64,000 nucleotides of DNA from Phycisphaerae bacterium. GTDB taxonomy: Bacteria; Planctomycetota; Phycisphaerae; Phycisphaerales; UBA1924. The position numbers were made by a program, and so were the translations under genes. Location of the stretch: contig JAEUIW010000009.1 in the NCBI GenBank assembly GCA_016794925.1, forward strand, positions 1 through 64,000, read 5' to 3'. Below the pieces are notes generated by a model that searched no databases, was not told the DNA's origin, and saw nothing but the letters and a program-made list of their open reading frames with translations. Shown here one piece after another: positions 32,479-42,593 of the stretch. Each line of letters begins with the position of its first letter. Position 1 is the first letter of the stretch.

Positions 32479-34047
32479 ATGACCACATCACCTCGCTCAA
32501 CCCCGCGCCCGTCGTCACGCACGCCCGCCGCCAACGGCGCCCACGGGCCCGCCGAGACGCCGGCCGCCACGGATTGGGAGTACGCCCCCGCGCCCGAATC
32601 GCTCAAGGTCGCCATCGCGCCCCGGTACGGCCACTTCATCGGTGGCGCGTTCGTCGATCCCGCCCCGGCTCGCGCGCGGTCGGGCGCCCCCGCGTACTTC
32701 GCGACCATCAACCCCGCCACCGAGCGGACGTTGAGCGAGATCGCCGACGGCTCGCCCGAGGACGTGGACTCCGCCGTGCGTGCCGCACGGGCAGCGCTCC
32801 CCCGCTGGGCCGGGCTCGATCCCCGCAACCGGGCGAAGTACCTCTTCCGACTCGCCCGCCGCATTCAGGATCGCGCCCGCGAGCTCGCCGTGCTGGAGAC
32901 CCTCGACGGCGGCAAGCCGATCAAGGAGTCCCGCGACGTCGATGTCCCGCTCGTCGCGCAGCATTTCTTCTACCACGCCGGCTGGGCCGACAAGCTCCCG
33001 TACGCCTTCCCGGGACGCGCCCCCCGCCCCGTCGGTGTCTGCGGCCAGATCATCCCGTGGAATTTTCCGCTGCTCATGGCCGCATGGAAGCTCGCCCCCG
33101 CGCTCGCGTGCGGCAACACCTGCGTGCTCAAACCCGCCGAGACCACGTCCCTGTCCGCGCTCCGCCTCGCCGAGATCCTCCACGAGATCGATCTCCCCCC
33201 CGGTGTCGTGAACATCGTCACCGGCGCCGGCGCGACCGGCGCGGCGTTGGTCGAGCACCCCGGCGTTGACAAGGTGGCGTTCACCGGCTCAACCGAGGTC
33301 GGCAAGCGCATCGCGAAGGCCATCGCCGGCACCCCCAAGCGCCTCACGCTCGAGCTCGGCGGCAAATCGCCCAACATCATCTTCGAGGACGCCAGCCTCG
33401 ACCAGGCCGTCGAGGGGATCATCCAGGGCATCTACTTCAACCAGGGGCACGTCTGCTGCGCCGGCTCCCGACTGTTCGTGCAGGAGGGCATCGCCGCCGA
33501 GGTCGCCGCCAAGCTGCGGATCCGTCTCGCCTCGCTCCGAGTCGGCGATCCCATGGACAAGAACACCGACCTCGGGGCCATCAACAGCCGCGCGCAGCTC
33601 GAGCGTATCTCCCGCTATCTCGCCATCGGGCGAGACGAGGGCGCGACGCTCCACGTCGCCGACCGTCCGGGCGCCTGCACCCCGGCCGACGCCACCTCCG
33701 GCTTCGGGCGCGGCTTCTTCTGCCGGCCCAGCTTTTTCACGGGCGTGCAGCCCAGTCACGCCATCAGCCGCGAGGAGATTTTCGGGCCGGTGCTCGCCGT
33801 CCTCACGTTCCGCACGCCCGAGGAGGCCATCCTGCGCGCCAACAACTCCTCCTATGGCCTGGCCGCCGGCGTCTGGACCGACAAGGGTTCCAAGATCCTG
33901 GAGATCGCCAAGCGCCTCGAGGCCGGCGTCGTCTGGCTCAACACGTACAACCGCTTCGATCCCGCCTCCCCCTTCGGGGGCTACAAGGAGTCGGGGTTCG
34001 GACGCGAGGGCGGCCTGCAGGGGCTCCGGGCCTATGTCACGCTCTGA
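32479..34047 (+). CDS. Aldehyde dehydrogenase, catalytic subunit-like
   Basis: NAD(P)-dependent oxidation of an aldehyde to the acid. The 522-residue protein has the full catalytic set: Cys326 in GHVCCAGSRL (the Cys302 equivalent), Glu292 in TLELGGKSP (the Glu268 equivalent, with the expected 34-residue spacing), the cofactor segments IIPWNFPLLMAAWKLAPAL and FTGSTEVG, and the C-terminal EIFGPVLAV and PFGGYKESGFGRE. About 60 residues at the N-terminus are Pro/Ala-rich and non-conserved. It is most similar in style to the first domain of ALDH16-type enzymes; a truncated ALDH resembling the second domain is encoded at 47949. The DeoC product acetaldehyde is one possible substrate. Confidence 0.93.
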   Translation: MTTSPRSTPRPSSRTPAANGAHGPAETPAATDWEYAPAPESLKVAIAPRYGHFIGGAFVDPAPARARSGAPAYFATINPATERTLSEIADGSPEDVDSAVRAARAALPRWAGLDPRNRAKYLFRLARRIQDRARELAVLETLDGGKPIKESRDVDVPLVAQHFFYHAGWADKLPYAFPGRAPRPVGVCGQIIPWNFPLLMAAWKLAPALACGNTCVLKPAETTSLSALRLAEILHEIDLPPGVVNIVTGAGATGAALVEHPGVDKVAFTGSTEVGKRIAKAIAGTPKRLTLELGGKSPNIIFEDASLDQAVEGIIQGIYFNQGHVCCAGSRLFVQEGIAAEVAAKLRIRLASLRVGDPMDKNTDLGAINSRAQLERISRYLAIGRDEGATLHVADRPGACTPADATSGFGRGFFCRPSFFTGVQPSHAISREEIFGPVLAVLTFRTPEEAILRANNSSYGLAAGVWTDKGSKILEIAKRLEAGVVWLNTYNRFDPASPFGGYKESGFGREGGLQGLRAYVTL

Positions 34048-34291
34048 CGTTCGGCGCGCCTATCATGACGCGTACGAATCGATCGCCCCGACCTGCGTGC
34101 CCCGGATCCGGCTTCATTCCGGGCCCCAGACGCGGATCCCGCTCGTGGCGTCCCACCCGAACTCCGGCTTTCGGCGTCCGGCCGCATCACAACGGTTGCT
34201 CGCTCGCCCCATCGGCGCGCCGTGACCCTCACGATTCGATCGATGCGGCCGAACGGGACGCCCAAGCGATCGATGGAGTCGATCGCTCACC

Positions 34292-35722
<1,431 letters not shown>

Positions 35723-35838
35723 TCCGCACCCCACGACCGCTTGTTCTCACGTTCACGCCGCGCGCGCCGGCCCCGGTCGAACGATCGCCCCTGCCGCGTC
35801 GTGGTCCCGACGGCAATTGTGCCGCAAGGACACCCGCC

Positions 35839-36609
35839 ATGAAGTCACGCGTGTTCGCTCTCGTTGTCGCCGGTTCGCTCGCATACACCTTCGCGCCCAT
35901 TCGAGACGCGGCCGCCCGGCAGAGCGCCGAGCCCAAGCCGGCCCGGGCCGAAACCGTGATTTCATCGGACGGCACCGCCAAGGTCACGCGCACCCCGGAC
36001 TACTTGGACGTCACGATCGGCATCGAGTCCGAGGCCAACGCGGCGCTGGAGGCGCAGTCCGCCTCCGGGTCCGTCATGACCAGGGCCCTTGACGCGGTGC
36101 GCGCCCTCGCGCTGAAGGACGTCGATATCCGGCCCGGCAGGGCCCAACTGGTCCCGCGCTATTCCGAGCGAGCCGACCGCGGCCAGCCCGAGCGCCGCAT
36201 CATCGGCTACACCGCCACGCTGATCATCCGCGTGCGCACGTCGGACCTTGCCGCCGGCGGCCGCATCATCGACGCCGCGCTCGCCGCCGGGGTCAACCGG
36301 ATCGAATCCGTCGAGTTCGGCTCCCACGGGATCATCGAGGCCCGCGAAGAAGCGATCCGGCTCGCCACGCAGGCGGCCAAGCGCAAGGCCGCCGTCATGG
36401 CCGAGGCGCTCGGCCTCCGCATCACCCGCGTCGCCACCGTCAATGCGCAGCCCGGTTCCTATTCCTCTTGGGCGCAAAACAGCGCGGCCCAGTTGAACAG
36501 CGCCCCGTCGGGGCAGTCCGGGGACGACGCATCGACCCCCGTCGTGCCCGGGCAGATCGAGGTCTGGGCCACCGTCAGCGTCACGTTCGCCGCCGAGGGA
36601 ATCCGCTAG
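35839..36609 (+). CDS. Periplasmic SIMPL-domain (DUF541) protein
   Basis: A 256-residue exported protein with a signal peptide (FALVVAGSLAYTF ... AAARQ) and a SIMPL domain. The domain's usual motifs can be read: SSDGTAKVTRTPDYLDVTIGI near the N-terminus (cited in part), GYTATLIIRVRTSDL in the middle, and AIRLATQAAKRKAAVMAEALGL, the family's alpha-helical signature. The last 30 residues include a short Ser/Asn/Pro-rich segment before a final beta strand. Family members are periplasmic and implicated in stress or oxidative damage response, but with no known reaction. AAGGA is 10 nt before the ATG. The next gene begins 13 bp after its stop. Confidence 0.86.
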   Translation: MKSRVFALVVAGSLAYTFAPIRDAAARQSAEPKPARAETVISSDGTAKVTRTPDYLDVTIGIESEANAALEAQSASGSVMTRALDAVRALALKDVDIRPGRAQLVPRYSERADRGQPERRIIGYTATLIIRVRTSDLAAGGRIIDAALAAGVNRIESVEFGSHGIIEAREEAIRLATQAAKRKAAVMAEALGLRITRVATVNAQPGSYSSWAQNSAAQLNSAPSGQSGDDASTPVVPGQIEVWATVSVTFAAEGIR

Positions 36610-36612
36610 ACT
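36607..36612 (+). promoter_or_regulatory. -10-like TAGACT before the DNA methyltransferase gene
   Basis: TAGACT overlaps the end of the SIMPL gene and ends 10 nt before the ATG at 36623; there is no Shine-Dalgarno. No clear -35. Confidence 0.45.
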
Positions 36613-36622
36613 CGCCGCTCCG

Positions 36623-37417
36623 ATGCCCAACACTGACGCCCACGTCCTCCGAGCCGATTGGCTCGAATACGTCCGCGCCCTGGCGCCGGCAAGCGTCGAT
36701 CTGCTCTTCGCCGACCCGCCCTTCAACACCGGCATCACACGGTCATCTCCACCTTCCGGCGCGCGTCGCGGACGAGTCACCTCGTACCGATACACCGACG
36801 CCTGGTCCGACGCCGCGGCGTACATCGACTGGCTCCGTGTCCGGCTGACCGCTGCGCTCCCCGCACTCCGGCCCGCCGCCAATATCCTCATCCACTGCGA
36901 CTGGCGGGCCGACCATCATGTACGGATCCTCCTCGATCAGCTGCTCGGTCCCGATCGCTTCGTCAACCACATCATCTGGTCCTACGGCCTGGGGGGGTCC
37001 TCGCCCCGTCGCTTCGCGCGCAAGCACGACGACATCCTCTTCTACTCCCGCGATCCCGCGGCGTGCCACTTCGATCCGCCCCGCGTTCCCGCCACCAGTC
37101 GGCGCCTGGCCGGCCGTGTGAAGAAGGCGACCGATGTGCTCGACATCCCCTCCCTCAACAACATGGCACGGGAACGGACGGGCTATCCCACCCAGAAACC
37201 CGTCGCCCTTCTCGAGCTGCTGATCGCGGCCTGCTGCCCACCCGGCGGGGTCGTCCTTGACCCTTGCTGCGGAAGCGGCACCACCCTGGTCGCCGCCGCT
37301 CGGCTGGGACGCACCGCGCTCGGCTGCGACCTCAATCCAAGGGCCGTCGCGCTCACCCGCCGTCGCCTGGAGCGGGAACGCCCGGGCCGCACACCAGCCC
37401 GGCCGCGCACCCCCTGA
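36623..37417 (+). CDS. Orphan beta-class DNA methyltransferase
   Basis: SAM-dependent DNA methyltransferase of 264 residues. The catalytic motif IV LLFADPPFNTG (Asp31-Pro-Pro-Phe34) comes first and motif I VVLDPCCGSGTTLVAA (about residue 210 onward) last, the beta-class order; motif X-like GYPTQKPVALLELLI precedes motif I as in N6-adenine and N4-cytosine enzymes of the Mod/CcrM-like group. DPPF is found in adenine and cytosine-N4 enzymes, so the base cannot be fixed. No restriction enzyme or specificity gene is adjacent, so it is an orphan, either regulatory or a relic. It is short for the class, with a small target-recognition region between motifs IV and X. Confidence 0.88.
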   Translation: MPNTDAHVLRADWLEYVRALAPASVDLLFADPPFNTGITRSSPPSGARRGRVTSYRYTDAWSDAAAYIDWLRVRLTAALPALRPAANILIHCDWRADHHVRILLDQLLGPDRFVNHIIWSYGLGGSSPRRFARKHDDILFYSRDPAACHFDPPRVPATSRRLAGRVKKATDVLDIPSLNNMARERTGYPTQKPVALLELLIAACCPPGGVVLDPCCGSGTTLVAAARLGRTALGCDLNPRAVALTRRRLERERPGRTPARPRTP

Positions 37418-37434
37418 CCCCCACGCGCCCCGGC

Positions 37435-37440
37435 TAGACT
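37435..37440 (+). promoter_or_regulatory. -10-like TAGACT before the 37450 gene
   Basis: TAGACT ends 9 nt before the ATG at 37450; CTGACC at 37414 is a weak -35-like hexamer at 15 bp. No Shine-Dalgarno. Confidence 0.45.
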
Positions 37441-37449
37441 GCCCCGCGC

Positions 37450-37968
37450 ATGTTCCCTTGGCTCGGCCGCTTCTACGCCCGACGGATCGTCAACATCAAC
37501 GTCAACATTGTGTTGGCGGGGTTGCTGTCGCTCCTGCCCACGCTGCTTTGCGTCGCGCTCGCCGACCAGTTCTGGGGAGTGGGCCGCAATCCCTGGATTG
37601 TCAACGCCATCACATTCGTCGCCGACGTGGTCTTCGACTTCCTCATCTACTACATCCTTCACTGGCTCGCCAACCACATGCCCCGCCGCCGGCTCCCCTC
37701 CCCGGACGGTGTCAGCCCCATCCTGAACTACTTCAAGGACGCCACCCTCATCCAGTTCGAGCGCGCCACGCTCTCACCTCTCCTCTACGCCATCCTCCTG
37801 GGCACCCAGCACATGCTCATCCGCTACGACGTGGTCGGCCACAACCTTGCCACCGTGCTCGGATTTGTCGTCGCCATCGCGGTGGTCCGGGTTATTCACA
37901 CCGCCTGGATGCTCAAGAGCCCGCGCCACCTTGAGCTGGCGAAGCGACAGAGCCAGATTGTGGGCTGA
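37450..37968 (+). CDS. Polytopic membrane protein, unknown
   Basis: A 172-residue protein with about four transmembrane segments, at roughly residues 18-38, 50-74, 108-125 and 132-155, and a basic C-terminus. No family or motif was recognised; the sequence looks genuine (even hydrophobic periodicity, positively charged ends). It lies between the orphan methyltransferase and asparagine synthase on the same strand and has its own -10-like element, so it is probably an independent unit. It may be a planctomycete-conserved membrane protein. Confidence 0.65.
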   Translation: MFPWLGRFYARRIVNINVNIVLAGLLSLLPTLLCVALADQFWGVGRNPWIVNAITFVADVVFDFLIYYILHWLANHMPRRRLPSPDGVSPILNYFKDATLIQFERATLSPLLYAILLGTQHMLIRYDVVGHNLATVLGFVVAIAVVRVIHTAWMLKSPRHLELAKRQSQIVG

Positions 37969-38006
37969 TCCGCGCGCCGGCGCACACTCCTTGCCGCAGA
38001 GTCACG

Positions 38007-40034
38007 ATGTGCGGAATCGCCGGCATCCTGAGACGGCCACCCCCCGATCATCCGGGTTCCCGGCCCGTTCCCCCCGAGGTGTCGATACCGGGAGCCTGGC
38101 TGGATCTTCTCGACGCCCGAGTCGCGCATCGCGGCCCCGACGGGGCGGGTCGATTCCGGGCCCGGGTGACCCCGCCGGACGGAGCCCACCTCGACGTCGC
38201 CTTTGTCCACCGCAGGCTCGTCATCATCGATCCCGAGACCGGCGCCCAGCCGATCACCATCCCCTTCGAAGGCGGCCGCACCCTCACTGTGGTGTTCAAC
38301 GGCTGCATCTACAACCACCGCGAGATCCGAGCCGAACTTGTCGCACGTGACCGCCGGCTTGTGACCGACCACTCCGACACCGAGGTGATCCCGCAACTCG
38401 TCGCTGAAATTGGGCCCGCGGCCTTCGAGAGATTCGTCGGCATGGGTGCCGCGGCGGTCTTCGACCATGACTCCGGTCAGACGTACCTCTACCGCGATCC
38501 TTTCGGCGAAAAACCCCTCTATGTGTGGGATTGTCCAGGGTCGGGTCTCGTTGCGTTTTCGTCCAACGCGATCGCGCTCGCGGAGTTGCGTCGCGCCGTC
38601 GGTCATCCTTCCGCGGAGAGACTCGACCACAAGGCACTTTCAGAGTGGATTGCCCTCGGCTATCACGCGTCGGAAACACCATTTTCGGGTGTGATCCAAC
38701 TCCCGCCCGGCGCGGTCGTCCGGGCGTTCCCGGCCGCCGCCGAATCGGGCGCGCACAGAGACTCATGCGAGGTCGTTGTGCGGCCAAATCCGCCCTGGGA
38801 ACAGCCCAACATGCCGGCCCGCGCGCGCGTGTTCAACAGAACCGGCGGTCGTCGGTTCGGACATGCCGCCACCCTCGATCATGTCGAGGGGTTGCTCCGA
38901 GCCGCGGTCGCGCGGCGGCTGGAGAGCGACGTGCCGCTCGGATGCCTGCTCTCGGGCGGCGTCGATTCCTCGCTGGTGGCCGCGTTCGCTCGCGACGCGG
39001 CGCCGGATCTGCTCGCCGTGACCGTCCGGATGCCCGACGAACGATACGACGAATCGCCGCACGCGCGCGCGGTGGCGGCGCACCTCGGGCTCCGGCACGT
39101 GCTGGTCGATCCGCCCCGTGCGTCCCCGGCCGAAGACCTTGTGATGCTGATCCGGACGCTCGGGCTTCCCTTTGGCGACTCCTCGCTCCTACCGACCTAC
39201 TGGGCTTGTCGCGCCGCCGCCGAGCACGTCGGCGTCGCCCTTTCCGGTGATGGAGGGGATGAGCTCTTTCTTGGCTATGACCGGTACCGGGCCGCCGGGG
39301 GCTGGATGCGGTTGTCCGAACTGGCCCGCGGTCTCGTTCCGATTCGCCTGTTCGAGACACCCGATTCGAAGTCCGCGCGCGCCAAAGTGCACCGGTTGCT
39401 GGAGGCGGGTCGGGCCGGAGGTTATTCCGACCTGCTCGCGATCTTCCCCCATTCCGAGCTGGAACTGCTTTTCAAAGGGTCGAAGGCGTTCGAATCAAGG
39501 GCGGCGCAGCGTCCCAACCCGCGCTCCTTTGCCGCCGCTCGGAGGTACGAACTGTCCAACCACCTACCGGGGGATTATCTGCGCAAGGCGGACACGGCTT
39601 CGATGATCGCGGGCCTCGAACTGCGAGCGCCGCTGTTGGACGTGGCGCTCGCGAACGAGGTCCTCGGATTGCCGGTGAGGGTGCTTCGGACCGGCGGTCG
39701 GAAAGGCCTGCTCCGCGACCTGGCTCGGCGGCGGCTGCCGTCATCCGTCGTGGACCGCCCCAAGATGGGTTTCGCCATCCCCCTGGGGGACTGGTTCCGG
39801 ACCGACTTCGGTGGCCTCGGCTCATTGCTCCGCGACCATCTGCACGCCGCGGAGCCGTTTGGGCCGGCCCGACTGGGCATTGATCTGGACCGGGAGTACC
39901 TGCTTCGGATCGAACGAGAGCACTTCGACATGAAACGGGACCACGCGCAGCGCCTGTACATGCTGCTGGTGCTCTCGATCTGGGCCCGTCATGTCGGATC
40001 GGTGATCCAGCCGCATGACGAACGTCCGTCTTGA
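38007..40034 (+). CDS. asnB: Glutamine-hydrolysing asparagine synthase family protein
   Basis: Amidotransferase of 675 residues. Cys2 after the start Met (MCGIAGIL) is the glutaminase nucleophile, and RGPDG and SDTEV are conserved; the synthetase domain has the pyrophosphatase motif LSGGVDSS near residue 316, LSGDGGDELFLGYDRY and a C-terminal LRKADTASMIAGLELRAPLLD. One variation stands out: the glutamine-binding NGEIYNH motif reads NGCIYNH, with Cys100 in place of Glu. The enzyme may make asparagine or amidate a sugar or peptide; EPS and O-antigen loci use such paralogs, but none is adjacent. The start must be at 38007 because Cys2 has to follow the Met. Confidence 0.9.
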   Translation: MCGIAGILRRPPPDHPGSRPVPPEVSIPGAWLDLLDARVAHRGPDGAGRFRARVTPPDGAHLDVAFVHRRLVIIDPETGAQPITIPFEGGRTLTVVFNGCIYNHREIRAELVARDRRLVTDHSDTEVIPQLVAEIGPAAFERFVGMGAAAVFDHDSGQTYLYRDPFGEKPLYVWDCPGSGLVAFSSNAIALAELRRAVGHPSAERLDHKALSEWIALGYHASETPFSGVIQLPPGAVVRAFPAAAESGAHRDSCEVVVRPNPPWEQPNMPARARVFNRTGGRRFGHAATLDHVEGLLRAAVARRLESDVPLGCLLSGGVDSSLVAAFARDAAPDLLAVTVRMPDERYDESPHARAVAAHLGLRHVLVDPPRASPAEDLVMLIRTLGLPFGDSSLLPTYWACRAAAEHVGVALSGDGGDELFLGYDRYRAAGGWMRLSELARGLVPIRLFETPDSKSARAKVHRLLEAGRAGGYSDLLAIFPHSELELLFKGSKAFESRAAQRPNPRSFAAARRYELSNHLPGDYLRKADTASMIAGLELRAPLLDVALANEVLGLPVRVLRTGGRKGLLRDLARRRLPSSVVDRPKMGFAIPLGDWFRTDFGGLGSLLRDHLHAAEPFGPARLGIDLDREYLLRIEREHFDMKRDHAQRLYMLLVLSIWARHVGSVIQPHDERPS

Positions 40035-40140
40035 GTTACCGTTGCCGCTCCAGGATCGTCGGGCGAGGCGATCTCGGTGCGGACGCGTGGAGCAGAATCG
40101 GGACGGGGCGCGAGACCGCCGGTCGGCCTAGGGCGGGATC

Positions 40141-40146
40141 TATGAT
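40141..40146 (+). promoter_or_regulatory. -10-like TATGAT upstream of the amidase gene
   Basis: TATGAT lies about 87 nt before the GTG at 40233; GGAG 9 nt before the start completes a conventional leader. No good -35 found. Confidence 0.35.
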
Positions 40147-40232
40147 CCGCCCGGGTTCGGCCGGTCGATACCTTTTCGCTGGGATCAGCCGGCGCGAATC
40201 GGGACCGGGGTCGCCTGTCGGAGTTCACCGCC

Positions 40233-41075
40233 GTGAATATCGAACGCAATGAGTGTGGCGCGGCCGATGGCCGCGGCGGTGAGGGGGGTGAGCCGGGATC
40301 AGGCGGGTGCTCGCGCCGTCGCTTTCTTTCCGCGTCGGGGATGGTCTTCGCTGGACTGACGTTGGCGGGGTGCGCCGGACGCCGGGTCTCGAGCGCCGAT
40401 GATCTTCCCGGTCCGAAGTGGGAGCCGGATCCGGCCTCGGGGCCGAACACACGCCCGCCTTCCCCGATCGCGGGCGGGTCGAGCCAGCCCGCGCCCGTTC
40501 CGGCGCCGCCGCCCGGTTATTACAGCGAGCCGGTGGGCGTGCTGCCGCGCTCGGCGTGGACGACGGCTGGGGTGGCGCGTCCGCGTGAGGTGTACCCGAT
40601 GGGCCCGATTCTGCGGATCACGGTCCACCACGAGGGGATGACCAACGCGGGGATCGGGACGCAGGGCCAGGCGGCCGCACGCTTGGAGGCGATCCGGCGC
40701 TACCACACGCAGTCGCGCGGCTGGGCCGACATCGGTTACCACTATGTCATCGATCCCCAGGGGCGCGTGTGGCAAGGCCGCTCGGTTGGGTACCAGGGCG
40801 CGCACGTAAAGGACTCGAACGAGAACAACTTGGGCGTGATGCTCATCGGTAACTTCGATCAGCAGCAGCCCTCGCCGCAGGCGATGGCCTCCCTGGATCG
40901 TTTTGTCGCCGCGCAGATGGCCCGGTATCGGGTCCCGATCAATCGGGTGTACACGCACCAGGAGATCAAGTCCACGGCGTGCCCGGGTCGCTCCCTGCAG
41001 CGTTACATGCTGCAGACGCGATCGAACACGGGGATGCTCGCGTCGCTGGCGCGCCGGGGTAGCGGGTTGGGTTGA
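40233..41075 (+). CDS. PGRP/amidase-2 type N-acetylmuramoyl-L-alanine amidase, exported
   Basis: A 280-residue cell-envelope amidase. The N-terminus carries a twin-arginine signal (SRRRFLSASG) that also contains a lipobox LAGC, so it is probably a Tat-exported lipoprotein. A Pro-rich linker (about residues 60-95) leads to the amidase domain: RITVHHEGM with the first zinc histidine, GWADIGYHYVIDPQGRVWQGR and a final THQEIKSTACPGRSL with the second histidine and the cysteine ligand. This is the PGRP/amidase_2 pattern, which cleaves the muramyl-alanine bond; planctomycete peptidoglycan makes that plausible. The GTG has GGAG at 9 nt. Upstream of it is about 200 bp without a gene, including the -10-like element at 40141. 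Confidence 0.88.
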   Translation: MNIERNECGAADGRGGEGGEPGSGGCSRRRFLSASGMVFAGLTLAGCAGRRVSSADDLPGPKWEPDPASGPNTRPPSPIAGGSSQPAPVPAPPPGYYSEPVGVLPRSAWTTAGVARPREVYPMGPILRITVHHEGMTNAGIGTQGQAAARLEAIRRYHTQSRGWADIGYHYVIDPQGRVWQGRSVGYQGAHVKDSNENNLGVMLIGNFDQQQPSPQAMASLDRFVAAQMARYRVPINRVYTHQEIKSTACPGRSLQRYMLQTRSNTGMLASLARRGSGLG

Positions 41076-41180
41076 GCGCGGTGCGCGGGCGCGGCGTGCC
41101 CGGGGTCGCCGAGTGCCTGCTTCGTGAAGGGTCGGCCGGGCGTGTTCAAACCTGGGTTGGGCGCGGACCGGGCGTGCGGG

Positions 41181-41186
41181 TACACT
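41181..41186 (+). promoter_or_regulatory. -10-like TACACT upstream of the second epimerase gene
   Basis: TACACT lies 19 nt before a possible GTG start at 41206 and 79 nt before the GTG used at 41266. No Shine-Dalgarno decides between them. Confidence 0.35.
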
Positions 41187-41265
41187 AGCGGAACGGGCGT
41201 TCCTCGTGCTCCGGCCGCCAGGGTCGGAGGGGACGGGCCCGCGACCGAGGTCGTTGACGCCCCGC

Positions 41266-42324
41266 GTGCTCAAGTTGCCAGTCGAACACGTCGCCCCGTT
41301 CCGCGAGTTCTACCGCGCTCGGGACGTGTGCGTGACGGGCGGTGCCGGGTTTATCGGATCCCACCTGGTTGAAGAGCTGCTTTCGCTGGGCGCGAGCATC
41401 TCGGTGCTCGACGACCTGTCGAACTCCACGACCGAGCACGTCGCTCCCCTGATCGACGCGGAACCGGGCCGGGTTCGGTTCGTTCACGGCTCGATCCTCG
41501 ACGACGCGGCGTTGACGGAGGCGATGTTGGGCTGCGCCTCGGTGTTTCACCTGGCGGCGATCGGCAGTGTGCCGCGGAGTTTTCTCGAGCCCTCGCGGTA
41601 CATGGCGGTCAACGCGCACGGCACCCTGCGGGTGATGGAAGCGGCCCGGCGTGAAGGGGTCGGGCGGGTCGTGTACTCCTCCAGTTCTTCGGTGTACGGC
41701 GAGGCGCTGCCCGGGCAGGGCGCGTCCGCGGCGGCGAAAACGGAGACCCAGGTTCCGCGTCCCATGTCGCCCTACGCGGCCAGCAAGCTGGCCGGCGAGC
41801 ACGTCGTGCAGGCGTGGGCGTCGGGGTACGGAATCCAGGGCGTCAGCCTTCGGCTGTTCAACGTGTTTGGTCCGCGTCAGCACTCCGATTCGTCGTACGC
41901 CGCGGTGATCCCGCAGTGGTCGAGGTGCCTGCTCACGGGACGGCCGCCGGTGCTGTACGGTGACGGTCAGCAGACCCGTGACTTCACGTACGTGTCAAAT
42001 GTGGTGCTGGGGTTGCTCCTGGCGGGCGCAAGCCAACGGGTGGGCACGGGCGAGTCGGTCAATATCGGCACGGGCCGGTCCGTCTCGCTCAAGGACCTGC
42101 TGGCGTTGGTCGCGTCGGCGTTCCCGGGGCCCGCCGTCGTCCCGCAGCGCGAGCCCGCGCGCACGGGGGAGGTGCGGCACTCTCGGGCCGACATCGCGCT
42201 GGCGGAGCGGCTCCTGGGGTACCAACCGCTGGTGGATCTGGAGGAGGGCGTGCGGCAGACGGCCGATTGGTTCCAGCGGGCGCACCGGGACGCGGGCGGA
42301 TTCGCGCCGAGGGTGGGGGCATGA
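41266..42324 (+). CDS. NAD-dependent nucleotide-sugar epimerase (UDP-glucose 4-epimerase-like)
   Basis: Extended SDR of about 352 residues. It has TGGAGFIGSHLVEELL near the N-terminus, the serine motif SSSSSVYGE, YAASK (the catalytic YxxxK), LRLFNVFGPRQ and GDGQQTRDFTYV, all typical of the UDP-GlcNAc/UDP-galactose 4-epimerase group (WbpP-like). The true start is uncertain: GTG 41206, TTG 41254 and GTG 41266 are all in frame, and the Rossmann motif sits only about 20 residues after the last. Its stop overlaps the start of the following small gene (ATGA). It could supply the EPS locus 28 kb away, or a separate glycan. Confidence 0.88.
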   Translation: MLKLPVEHVAPFREFYRARDVCVTGGAGFIGSHLVEELLSLGASISVLDDLSNSTTEHVAPLIDAEPGRVRFVHGSILDDAALTEAMLGCASVFHLAAIGSVPRSFLEPSRYMAVNAHGTLRVMEAARREGVGRVVYSSSSSVYGEALPGQGASAAAKTETQVPRPMSPYAASKLAGEHVVQAWASGYGIQGVSLRLFNVFGPRQHSDSSYAAVIPQWSRCLLTGRPPVLYGDGQQTRDFTYVSNVVLGLLLAGASQRVGTGESVNIGTGRSVSLKDLLALVASAFPGPAVVPQREPARTGEVRHSRADIALAERLLGYQPLVDLEEGVRQTADWFQRAHRDAGGFAPRVGA

Positions 42325-42536
42325 TCGGTCGGCTGTTCGAGACGGTGGGGGGGTTGTACCAGTTGGCGCGCCTGGGGGTGGTGACGCGGTTTGATTTCCG
42401 CGGCGCGTATTGGGAATGGCGGTTGCACACGGCCTTCGGCTCCGGGGCACGGGGGATGCCCGCGGGCCGGATGGCGCTGGCGCGGGCGGTGCTCGACTAC
42501 GGCCGATGGGCGCATCGGATGCGCCGCCAGATGTGA
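42321..42536 (+). CDS. Small protein translationally coupled to the epimerase gene
   Basis: A 71-residue protein that overlaps the epimerase stop by four bases. The sequence MIGRLFETVGGLYQLARL...YWEWRLHTAFG is basic and amphipathic with one weakly hydrophobic helix near the start, ending RWAHRMRRQM. No family was recognised. The exact ATGA overlap and the lack of stops make it more likely than not a real gene; it may be a membrane-peripheral partner of the epimerase, but nothing in the sequence says so. Confidence 0.55.
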   Translation: MIGRLFETVGGLYQLARLGVVTRFDFRGAYWEWRLHTAFGSGARGMPAGRMALARAVLDYGRWAHRMRRQM

Positions 42537-42593
42537 GCGCAACGGGTGCTCCGACCGGAGCACGCTCCGCGTGATACTCGAGTTGGTTTGGCG

